NCBI GenBank assembly: GCA_951394045.1
Contig: OX595993.1
Location: 1,550,001 to 1,614,000 of the forward strand
From: Nitzschia sp. DOCU1
Lineage: Eukaryota > Bacillariophyta > Bacillariophyceae > Bacillariales > Bacillariaceae
Length of the DNA stretch: 64,000 nt
Direction of reading: 5' to 3'
This document shows positions 1-9,921 of this stretch, one piece after another. Made by a program: the position numbers and the translations under genes. The number at the start of each line of letters is the position of its first letter. Position 1 is the first letter of the stretch. Under the pieces are notes generated by a model. That model ran no database searches and was not told where the DNA came from. It worked only from the letters and a program-made list of their open reading frames with translations.

Positions 1-1
1 G

Positions 2-2271
2 GGGCTTCGCGTGCTCATGTCCACCATTTGGAACAGCTCGTCGGATGTGATGGTATTTTGCTCGAAGGATGGTGATGGACGCATTCATGCCGTAGTTAGT
101 CCATCGTTCTTTGACCTGAGTGATCCGCCTAGTGAAGTCGAAAAGCTTTGCCGTCTCGCCCCACAATACAAGAAGCCTACCCTCGTTTTGGAGGTAGACG
201 AACAGAAGAAATCACATTTCTACCGCATTATTGAATTGAATCTGAGTAGCGCAGTTACGAGGCAAGATGCAGTGGATCTTCTGCTTACAGAATCAAAAGA
301 CAAGAATTTGACCGTTGACAAGGGATCTGAAATGAACATCGAGGCTCTGTCTAGCCTACTGGTGGAAGTTTTTCGTTCAGACAAAAATGAAATGGTTTTG
401 ACGAAAGAAATGCACGGATTGGCAGAATTGCGTAGTTCGACGAAAACAATTTCATGTGAGGCCAAGATATCCAAGTTGGATTCGTCTTGCCTCGTCGTAA
501 TGCGAGACGTGTCCGAGCGATTCCAGCGCTTTCAAACAGAAAAGAAGTTAGTGGAAGAAATCACCGCTCGTAAAAAGGACGCCGAGGCCAATCGATTTAC
601 GCGCCACGAAGTAAAGAACAGCATTCTAGCTGCAATAGGGTAAGCCCAGGAGTACGAGTGTGGGACAACGTGGATCGGTTTCTCACCCACCAGCTTTCTT
701 TAAACAGAGTACTCGAGTCAATGAGAGGTTCTTCCAAGGCACACGGCCGTGTCGAGGATTCACTGGGGACCTCTTCCATCCATAGTCACGCGGACTCCTT
801 GAAAGATGAGACGCTTTTTGAAGACCACGCAGGGGAGCTCGACAATACTCTTCGAACAGTTCTTGATACGATTATGGACCACGCCATGAGCAGAGAAGTA
901 ATCTACGAGGAATATGAAGTTCGAAAAGAGAGGGTTATGGTCCCCGACGTCTTAACTAATATCGGTCGTCACACGAATTCTTCGGCAGGCACAAGATTTA
1001 CTCTAACTGCCTTCCCCGAGGAATTCCCGGTTCTTGGCATGGATCCTCGTCTTCTACGATACATTTACCAAAACGCGCTTTCGAATGCCTGTCGGTATGG
1101 AAAAAAGGGAGGATCAGTAGAAACATCAATCCTTTATGATTACCAAGCCAAGGAATTCCGAATGGAAGTGGTCAACCTACCAGGCGTCGGCCACAATGAA
1201 TTGCTGGAACTGACTCACGACGAGATCCAAGAGAAAGTTTTTGCTCCGGGTTGTCGCTTGCACAACAAAAGAAGAGAGGAGCACGAAATGAATGAATCGA
1301 ACTCTTCCGGTGATGGGGCATGGATCATGAAAAAGTGTGCTATAATGCAGAAGGGGGACTGTGAGCTTCGTTTTGAGCCCGATCGGACCATCTTTGCCTT
1401 TTGGTGCCCTGCCCGGGCACACCGCTCGAAGGATTTCAAGGAACCTGAATTGACTGCAATCCCATCAAACACTTGGGGCGTTGTCATTGACGATTCTGGT
1501 ATCCAGCGAAAACTGATGGACCGATATTTGAAGGTCGCTGGTGTTGACAAGAATCGGCGTGTTGTTGTTGGTAAGGACGCGAATGAAATCTATGGCTTTT
1601 GTGATATGGTCGTTGAACTTGTGGAGCGAAATCCCTTAGACAAGTTTCTGGTGATAGCTGACGAGAACTTGGACGTGTTGGAGGGTGGCGTCGCTCTGCA
1701 TGGCACTGTGTCGGGCTCGCTGTGCCTTCAAAAGATTCTCGAGCGTCTCGATCCGGTGGATAGCGATCGCGTGCTGGCGCTAGTCCGAAGTGCCAATGAT
1801 TCTGCCAAGGAGACTGATGTCTATAAATCCAGAGCACATGGCTACCTGGTAAAGGCACCAATCGATAAGGCTGGGATTTTGAAATCCTTGGAACCGTGGT
1901 GGTTTAAGCGTTTCCCCCCGCACGACGAAGGTGGGTCCAAAACATTGTCGTTCGGTAGCAGTGGTAGTTTGGATATCGACTATTATGATCCGTTCGTGGA
2001 TATCCGGGCGGCTCTGGAAGTCGTGGACGCACTGATCTCGGCACCCCATACTTCGATGACCAGTCGATGGCGATCCATCCAAGATCGCCTTCAAGCTCTG
2101 AAAGGAGATTTGAAGAGCACAATACCTCGGGGTGGCCCTCAATTGAACCGTGTCATTCATGCGATCGACGAGCTCCGTTTGGGCCCGTGCCCAGATGAAT
2201 TGCGGCCAATGTGGATATCACTCCGCAAGCGAATAGACGAAGTCCTGAACGATTTCGAGGACGACTATTGA
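2..2271 (+). CDS. Hybrid histidine kinase, 5' end outside the window
   Basis: A two-component sensor kinase fused to a receiver domain. The frame is open to the left edge, so the N-terminus is missing. One intron (640-707, GTAAGC...ACAG, 68 bp) joins a PAS-like region (about 10-540) to the catalytic part and completes a Gly codon. The H-box reads RHEVKNSILAAIG, with its His codon near 604. The N-box is YIYQNALSNACRYG (about 1060-1100). The usual Asp of the G1 box appears replaced (VVNLPG), and the G2-like stretch is SGDGAWIMKK. The receiver starts at VVIDDSG (about 1480); the likely phosphoacceptor Asp is in IADENLDV (about 1660) and the conserved Lys in GYLVKAP (about 1850). The C-terminal 100 residues contain LQALKGDL, which resembles an HPt helix without its His. 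The signal sensed is unknown. Diatoms carry many such hybrid kinases. Confidence 0.88.
640..707 (+). other. Intron in the histidine kinase gene
   Basis: It begins GTAAGC and ends AAACAG. Removing its 68 bp fuses two open frames inside the H-box helix and bypasses the TAA at 641-643. Confidence 0.85.
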
Positions 2272-2401
2272 AGACGCTGAACATATATACCGGTACTCCG
2301 TATGCAGGTTCGATTCGGGAATCGATTCATGCTGCGGGCATGTAAAATCAACTGTAATCTATAGGCTGTACATTTCACGCATGTGGCAAGGGCTTTCTGT
2401 G

Positions 2402-4039
2402 TTACGGGCATGTGGCTTTTGCGGTATGATCGGGATTGAGCCACGGCAGCTGTCCAAGCCGAGCTTGATCGGGGTGACAATATTCACCTTTTTGATATTG
2501 CGTCCCATAGCACCACCCAATACTTCCAGAATTGACACTTCCAAAGTATCGAATGAGAGAGTTCGCCGCGTCACTCCTGAGTTTTCCCCAATCATGTTTC
2601 TTTTGATGATCACCCCCTGCATCCCAATTGATCCCATCCATCAAGCGTCTTCGGTCGTATTCAGTATTATTTGCATCCCATGCCACAATAGCTTCATTCT
2701 CGATGCTTTCGTTGTCGATAGGATTCCAGTGGCGACTATGGTTCTGCGATAAAATAGTGGTTGTTTCTTCGGACAGCCGCCTTGATTTGTTTGCCTCGTC
2801 GGCGGTTGCTTCATTAATGCGTCGCGAGTACACTTTGGGAGCCCGTCCCGCCAAATGCGAGATAATCGCACTGACCGTTCCATCATCCGGATTGACTGGA
2901 TGCTCCTGAACATACTTGCGCAGCTCTTGAAATATGGGATGCCATAAACACGCCAAATAGTTGCTGTGCAAGAAGCTGCCACTTGGCAGTACCATTTTGG
3001 CCCCAAATTGTGCGAATTCATTAAAGTTATAACGAATGCGATCCGTGGGACATTGCGAAATAAAGTCTCGATCGCCAAGTCCCGTGAATATGGCGACTCG
3101 TTCGGCTTCTTGTCGCGGATTCAAGTCGAGTTTTCGCGCCATGGCACCAATCTGAGCATTGGCATTGCGTTTCCATAATTCAAAGCCCCCCAACACGGCA
3201 TGGTACGAATAGAACGGCCCATCATCATCATAATACATAATAGCTTTTGTAGTGATTTGTAATCGCGGATGATACCGGTTGAACAGGTCGTTGGGAAATC
3301 CCGCTTTGAGTGGATACGAAATGCGGACGGGTCGTTGTTTGGTCAGGTCAACTAATGCTTGTCCAAGGTTTGTTTCTTCCACATTTCGCTCGCCATTCCA
3401 GACCACTACAACTTCTTTAACGAGATTGTTGAACTGGCTGGTCATCTTGACGATTTGATTGTACATTTTCTGCAGTCGACTGGGATTGTAGGCCATGAAA
3501 ATGACCGTGAACTGCGTCTCGTCACACGCTTCTTCGGGCGGAAGGACACATTGATACGGGTAGGGTTCACTTTGTTGTTGAATGTATGTTTCATAGCGAT
3601 TGTCGATAAAGTCTAAGAGCCCAAATTGCGGCAAATGTGCATTGTGATCATTGAGACCCTGAAATTCTTCCTTTTGCGTCAATCCGAGATCATCACAGTG
3701 CCACTTTTTCGTTCGAGATCGACGAATCATGTCATCAAAGACAGCGGGAGGTTTTGGTGAACGATCAACATTTGGAATGACCTGGGCGGGGGGCGCCACC
3801 AGATCGGCCGTTGTTGCTATGGATGTCTTGGGGGTGACATTCTTATCGGCGCTCAAATGACTCATGACATGAAAGAAACTTAGCACGGAAATTCCCAGCA
3901 TAAAGGCTACCAGGATGACAAATATCGAACCCACGGACATGCCAGAGCGTTTACCACCCGTCTTGATTCGGATGGAAGTGATGTCTGAGGAAGCCAAGCG
4001 ACCACTGCCGTTTGCGTTTGCACCTCGCGGTCTCAGCAT
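2402..4039 (-). CDS. Exostosin-like (GT64-type) glycosyltransferase, type II membrane protein
   Basis: Intact single-exon frame of 545 residues. A basic N-terminal tail is followed by one hydrophobic anchor (about residues 36-60, SVGSIFVILVAFMLGISVL) and a Thr/Pro-containing stem, the layout of a Golgi type II enzyme. The catalytic region begins with FTVIFMAYNPSRLQKM and VKEVVVVWNGE and has the metal/UDP-sugar motif YYDDDG. These are hallmarks of the EXTL2/exostosin GT64 family, which transfers HexNAc units from UDP-sugars. A lumenal WCYGTQYQKGEYC segment near the C-terminus has paired Cys. The acceptor is not known in algae, which mostly lack heparan sulfate, so cell-wall or secreted polysaccharide or glycoprotein is an inference. 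It converges on the histidine kinase with only 130 bp between them. Confidence 0.85.
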   Translation of the reverse strand: MLRPRGANANGSGRLASSDITSIRIKTGGKRSGMSVGSIFVILVAFMLGISVLSFFHVMSHLSADKNVTPKTSIATTADLVAPPAQVIPNVDRSPKPPAVFDDMIRRSRTKKWHCDDLGLTQKEEFQGLNDHNAHLPQFGLLDFIDNRYETYIQQQSEPYPYQCVLPPEEACDETQFTVIFMAYNPSRLQKMYNQIVKMTSQFNNLVKEVVVVWNGERNVEETNLGQALVDLTKQRPVRISYPLKAGFPNDLFNRYHPRLQITTKAIMYYDDDGPFYSYHAVLGGFELWKRNANAQIGAMARKLDLNPRQEAERVAIFTGLGDRDFISQCPTDRIRYNFNEFAQFGAKMVLPSGSFLHSNYLACLWHPIFQELRKYVQEHPVNPDDGTVSAIISHLAGRAPKVYSRRINEATADEANKSRRLSEETTTILSQNHSRHWNPIDNESIENEAIVAWDANNTEYDRRRLMDGINWDAGGDHQKKHDWGKLRSDAANSLIRYFGSVNSGSIGWCYGTQYQKGEYCHPDQARLGQLPWLNPDHTAKATCP

Positions 4040-4824
4040 TTTGAGAAAGTGGGAAAAACAGAAATTCGGAGTTTACTTCTCAAAGGATCATTTTATTGCC
4101 GCCACAAAGCGTTTCTGCAGCAGCGAGTAAAATTTGATCGCACCAAGTAGTAGATGGTGACTGATGGGGTAGAAAGTTGTCGTTGTACTGATGGCAACAA
4201 TCCACGAGAGGTCACGAGCCTCAGGACTCAATCCTCCGTCATCGTCGGCCGTCACACAATTTGGCTTCACTTTTTCGCATGTGTGGTCCGGTGAATCGAT
4301 TTTGACTCGAATGAATGAGCTTCTGTACCTCGTACGTCATTTTTCTGACCTGATCATTTCCTTCCCGGAGCGCCAGGCAGGCACCTAGAAAAATGAAGGT
4401 GCTATCTACAAGACTGTAGAAATATATTAAACGGTTGTGGGCCTGGAAGGTGACTGTAAGTACTGAGTGTGCGTGATTTGTAGTAGACTGACAGGCTCAC
4501 TTCAGGTTGTGACGGATGTCTCGGTGCCGGTTGCCTCGACTTGGTTGCTTGTATCACTACGCGACGTTTTTATTTTGGAGGTCGATGGAGTTGTCCTCTG
4601 GGACTGGAAAACATCCCCATCTTCATTGTTATCCCTTTCAGCGGCAACATTAACATTGTCGTTGACTGGATATCGACAAGCAGGGGCCTGGTAGGGTGCC
4701 TGTATTGATCATTCAAAAGGGGAGACGTTTTTGAGCTAGAGCAGGCATTCATTTGCCTCGCATTCCATCGCACGGACTTGCTGGTCTTGGAGTTAACTGC
4801 CCAGCGCACCACTTGTTCGTTATC
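4040..4824. other. Divergent intergenic region
   Basis: Spacer between the glycosyltransferase (leftward) and the DYRK kinase (rightward), presumably holding both promoters. I see no RNA gene and no convincing ORF. The kinase frame is open upstream of 4825 but lacks an in-frame ATG there. Confidence 0.6.
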
Positions 4825-7800
4825 ATGGCAGACGACGATCTTGCTACAGCCACAGCGTCCGCGAACATGGTTGCCTCTAGTATCAACGACAATGCTACTA
4901 CTACGTCGGATGATAATAACGACAATGCCCCCTCGACGCTGCAAACGCGCTTTCGGTTTTATGAACCACAAGAATTAGTCAGCGAAAATAACAATGAAAA
5001 GGAGGACCCCCCAAAGAACACCAGTCGGTTCAATTTCTATGACGAGACTACCCGACAAGAACTGGCAGCTGTAGAAAACTTGACGAAAAAAGCTACCACT
5101 TTGGATTCGACGGATGACATCTTGAGGAGTTTGCAAGAAACGGAAATACAGCGATTGCAAATCTTGAAACCACCGGATCATCCTACCCCCATACCGACTG
5201 TCACAACAACAACGACTACACCCAAACTTGCGTTGAATCACGGGGCTTCTGGTTATAATAATAGTGGAGAAAATGGTAGTAATCCGTACGAAGATGCGAT
5301 TAAGGAGGCACTGGATTTATTGCGCAAGCATCGATCACCTCCTGGAACGCCTGGAGTAGCAATCGCCGCGACACCCCCACCAATGGTCAAGGTGCAAACG
5401 CCGGCCTCGGCGGCATCGTTGGAGGATGGGATCACAAGATCGCGTACTCCCCGCGACCAGGATCGGCTTTTGCAGCATCGTATGGACGAAGACAACGACG
5501 ATGATGAAGGAGATGTGGTGGTCTTGGACTCTGCTGCTGCGGCGGCTACTAGTAATGGTAGAGCGAACCCGACTTCTCCTTCGGCCGTAGTAGAAGACTT
5601 GATGGATGCTTATGAAGAACACAAGCTGAAAGCAAGACAACGCCAAGAACGAATGGCACAATACGCCTCGCGTTTACAAGAATTCAAGTCTTCCTTGCCA
5701 ACTGAAGCTATGGAACAACATTGGCCTCCGAATATTGCCAACACGCACTCCAATGTCGAAAGCTATGTGGCGTCGCCTCCTGATCATGCTAATATTCCTC
5801 TCCTCGCGAGTCAAAGTGGAGATTCCATTGGATTCTCTGATCTGAGTCATTCGACCAAAGAGCAAGTCGAAGCCGAAGTTCAGCGGGGAGTAGAACGCGT
5901 GCTCCTGGCAATTTTGGAACGAGCCAATGCCAGTCGAAGTCGTAGTACGCAGGGATCATTAGTCGCAGAGGATGGTGCCAATTCAACGGTGGATGCCGCT
6001 GGTAGTGCCGTTGCTGATGCGTTGATTCGAGCCATGGGTGAGCTGGGATTGAAGAGTGCAAGTTCCAACGGTTCCAACCACCAACACTCGATCAATCTAA
6101 AAACGAAGACAAGTGGGGAAACGGAAGGAACGGGAGTAGCTTCGAAGAGATCTGCTACTTCGGTCGTTGATGAGCTCCTGGCGGAAGATGAAGATGACGA
6201 TATCTTTGAAGAAGAAGCTAGTCAGTTGGCCATCGCAACCATGTCACCCGTTGTTTCGACGCATTTGAATCTGGGTCAATCCTGGGGTCCCCGGGAAGAA
6301 AAGAAACTACCTGATTCCCAGGAGAAGGTCCGCCGTATCCGAACGACATTTGATGCAGTCGGAGCGAGTCACTCAGAGATAGACCGGCTGATGGAGGAAT
6401 GCCTTCAGTCAGAAGATAATGTCTCGAAGAGTAATTACGACGACGAGTCAGAAGATGCCTCGTCGTCTCATAAAGACTCGGGCCGTATGAACGGTGTCTT
6501 GGGACCGCTTAGTAAAAAGGCGGGAGGAACCACGGGCGTCGTCTTGGACATTGGTGGTGGCGATCCCTCGAAAGCTAAGGGCAGCGGCAGTGATCATTCT
6601 GGTTCCAGCTCGAAATACAAGGGCCCCTTCTCCGGTGTCATGAAATACGTGTCTTCGGCTATAATACCAACAGAGCAGGACGACGACGAAGACTCGTTTG
6701 ATGGCAGGTACAAAGAGCGTGAAGACAAGTATTCTACGGTTGAAGACGAATTAGAAGTTGATGACGATAAATTCGATGGAAAACCAGTTGCGGACGATGA
6801 TGATGACGACGGAAGCGACGACATTGAAGCAGCCGAACTCATGCGGACGCTTTGTGCTCATTTCTTGCCCTTTGGGGTCGACCAAAAGGTCAATGAATTG
6901 ATCGAATCTATTCCAGACTGGGACGAGTCCAACCCCAATGAAGCTGGATACCGTATTATCCGATTATCTAGATTACAGCTTCAACGAGTGGAACTGGCCT
7001 TTGAAAAAATGATCAATGGCTTGAAACTGAATTCGGAACGGCAGCTAACGAGAGAATCGGGGGATGCCCAGTTTGCACAGGAGTTGGAAGAGGTGGAGCG
7101 GCTGCTGGACGAATCCGAGTCAAGTCGTCTCAAGGGAGCCGAGACAACCAAGGCACAAAAATCCAAGCCTGGTGGCAAATCCTTAAGTATCATTACATCG
7201 GGTGGTTCAGAGAGCGAGCCGGTGTCGAAGCACGAGATGTCGTCCAACGTTGATGACGAGGACGACTGCCATCCTCACTTCCCTGGCGTCAAGACGACTG
7301 GCAAGGGCGAAATGGGAGACCTGGAGTACTTTCACCTACCAATTATCTTTAAATCGCATGTCACGGGCTTTGAACCTACGAAAGACTTGGTATTGGAGCC
7401 AGGCAATGTTGTCGCTGGTCAATATCTCGTCGAAAGCGAGCTCGGAAGTGCTGCATTCTCTACTGCATATCGGTGTATTGATTTGAGCACAGAAGGCGAA
7501 GATGTAAGTGATTCCTTATTTTATCGTTTCGTTTTTGGTCCTATCTGAAATGCCAAAACTCACCTATCAATGTTCTTCTCGATACAGGGACACGAGGAAG
7601 TTTGCCTAAAAGTGATCAAGAACACGAAGGACTTCTTTGACCAATCACTAGACGAAATCAAGATTTTGGAGCTTCTTCGGCAAACGGGGAAGGTGCACGA
7701 GAACCACATTGTTGAGATGAAGTGTTTCTTCTATTACCGTGAGCATTTGGTCATTGTCACTGAGCTTCTTCGACAAAACCTCTTTGAGTTTGGCAAGTTT

Positions 7801-8622
7801 ATCTTGGACAACAACGAAGAACCATATTTTACGATACCGCGGTTGGCGTATATTTCTCGACAGGCGCTTATCTCGCTGCGCTTTGTGCACAGCCTGGGGC
7901 TGGTTCATTCGGATGTGAAACCAGAGAACATGTTGCTAAGCAGCTACAGTCGAGCACAGATCAAGCTCATCGACTTCGGGAGCAGCTGCTATTTGACGGA
8001 TCGACAAAGTTCGTATATTCAATCAAGATCCTACCGAGCTCCTGAAGTTGTTTTAGGTCTTCCGTATACTGGAAAAATTGATGTGTGGTCGCTGGGGTGC
8101 GTGATTGCGGAAATGTTCACAGGGGAAGTCACGTTCCAGAATGATTCCATCGTGTCCATGTTAAGTCGTATCGAGGCCATTTGTGGACCTTTCCCTCGGC
8201 ATATGATCGCACAAGGGAGACAGAGTGGTCGCTTCTTCACAAAGAGTGGGCTGCTTTTTGAAGTTGTGGATGATTCTGAACGAGGCGAAGGACAGAAAAC
8301 GGCCCCAGGTCCCCATGGCGATGAGGATGACGACGAATTTAGTTCGGCCGCGCAGTTTGACATATTCCAGCCAAAGAACACACGATTATGTTCTAGGTTA
8401 GGCTTTGAGGCTGACCTGATGGATGGCTTCGACGTTGATAGCTCCAAGTCGAAACGAGTGAACACTGAACGACGTCACCAGCAACTCTTTTGTGATTTTG
8501 TGCGGCGGCTTTTGACGGTCGATCCCGATGGCCGGCCGACTGCGGATGAAGCCCTTGAGCACCCATGGATGCAGTATGCCGCAACTTTGACCGAAGAAGA
8601 TGTCAAGTATCCGTCGTCTTAG
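4825..8622 (+). CDS. Plant-type DYRK (CMGC) protein kinase with a long acidic N-terminus
   Basis: The start is the ATG at 4825 (MADDDLATA). One 84-bp intron (7504-7587, GTAAGT...ACAG, phase 0) is removed, giving 1237 residues. The first 850 residues are low-complexity, acidic and Ser-rich. The kinase domain starts near residue 862: glycine loop LGSAAFSTAYRC, Lys in VCLKVIKN (residue 901), catalytic loop VHSDVKPEN (Asp about 1002), IDFGSSC (about 1022), then YIQSRSYRAPEVVLGLPY and DVWSLGCVIAEM. FFDQSLDEIKIL and FYYREHLVIVTELL are typical of the plant DYRKP subgroup. The HRD motif is HSD, so the Arg is absent. The intron splits the kinase between the glycine loop and the Lys. DYRKs autophosphorylate on a Tyr and phosphorylate Ser/Thr; targets here are unknown. 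Confidence 0.92.
7504..7587 (+). other. Intron in the DYRK gene
   Basis: 84 bp, GTAAGT to TACAG, phase 0. Without splicing the frame stops at 7548 inside the kinase domain. Confidence 0.9.
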
Positions 8623-8797
8623 TTGTAAACCGACGTGGGATGAAAATTACTAGCAGCGTCCTATAACATCGCAATAGATCTACTATTGGTTCGGAGTACA
8701 CACTAGTCTCTTGTGGCAAATGAAGAAGAATAGCGTGTATGTTTGTTAGTCAACTCCGAAACAATAACAAGGGTCGCCCCCCGCCATCATCCATTGC

Positions 8798-9325
8798 TCA
8801 GTCATTTTTCTTCGTCGGAAGCGGCTTCATTTCAATCTCGACCGCCCCACTTTCGTCGGTCGACGAGTCGACAGGAGCCTTGCTGCTCAGCCGTACGGCC
8901 TCTAATTCGTCTTCTAGCTCCACATGCTCTTGCATAAGGTCCGTTATTCTCCCAATGACGAAGAGTAGCGTCAAGGCAAAGCCCGCCAAGTAGATATTGC
9001 GCTCAGTCTTGTATTCTTTTTCCTTGTCGAGTTGACGCTGCAACATTCCTGCGGGACCAGAACCGTACAATACGTCTCGTTCGTGGGCTTCTCGCTCCAT
9101 GGAAAAGATAAATTGCAACAGCGAAAAACAGTCCAGCAGGGCGACACCAAGCGCAAGGCCAATGCCCCACAACGCAGGTTTCAGCTTGTCTTTGAGATCC
9201 AATTTGGTTGTTTCTCGGCACACCCAGTTTCGGAACTTGCGGGGAAGCGGAATGACCAGAATCATGGTCAAAGCAATCTCTAAACAAAGGAAAATGAAGA
9301 CTGCAGTCCAAAGAAACGAAGCCAT
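8798..9325 (-). CDS. BAP31-like ER membrane protein
   Basis: The start is the ATG at 9325 (MASFLWTAVFIFLCLE), giving 175 residues. The frame continues open upstream, but the protein from this ATG matches the family layout. Three hydrophobic segments come first: residues 4-26, a middle pair around ALWGIGLALGVALLDCF, then NIYLAGFALTLLFVIGRI. A cytosolic helix with coiled-coil character follows (EHVELEDELEAVRL). The last four residues are KKND, a dilysine KKXX signal that keeps proteins in the ER. BAP31 proteins act in ER export and quality control of membrane proteins. It is short compared with animal BAP31 (about 245), as in fungi and protists where the coiled coil is reduced. Confidence 0.8.
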   Translation of the reverse strand: MASFLWTAVFIFLCLEIALTMILVIPLPRKFRNWVCRETTKLDLKDKLKPALWGIGLALGVALLDCFSLLQFIFSMEREAHERDVLYGSGPAGMLQRQLDKEKEYKTERNIYLAGFALTLLFVIGRITDLMQEHVELEDELEAVRLSSKAPVDSSTDESGAVEIEMKPLPTKKND

Positions 9326-9921
9326 GATAGATACTAATCTAGAACGAAAATCTTCGAGTAAAATGAAGACGAGTTGCGTCTCTATGTATGCATAGCTATT
9401 GAACTCGGAACGGGAGTGGAGTTCTTCGACTCCCTCCTCCGGAGAAGGAGACAAAACGTTGGGCGCGCGTGATCGTTTGCAGACACCGCCGGCCCACCCA
9501 CCCAGCGCGCCATTTTTCGAGTTAGCGCTCTTCGGCATATTGGTAACTCCGTTGAACTTCAAAGATACCCGGAGATGAGTGAAAAAAGTCGCTCCAAGAA
9601 ACGCTCATAACCAATCGAATTGCTGCCGACGCGCCAGAACTTTACGATCTGCAGAAATTTCGCAGAACGGAAATGCGACGGAAGCCATTTTTGTCGCAAG
9701 TCGAAAGATACGAGTGCGTGGACGACTCCTCATTCACCCTCTGTCCAAAGAAGTAAGTTATGGTGAAGAGATTGGGCTCCAATCGTTCTATAAAACAGTG
9801 ACTGGCATCGTGGGTCCTCATTGCGTTCTCAACCTGCTTTTCTTTTGCTTCCTGAAGAGTTTAATTGTCAAATTGTCACCGGAGAGACGGCTCGTGAAAA
9901 TCTGAAACTACGTAACCCGCA
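9326..9921. other. Divergent intergenic region
   Basis: Spacer between the BAP31-like gene and the Cys-motif membrane protein. The upstream continuation of the BAP31 frame (to about 9562) lies here and is probably 5' UTR and promoter. No other signal seen. Confidence 0.55.
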
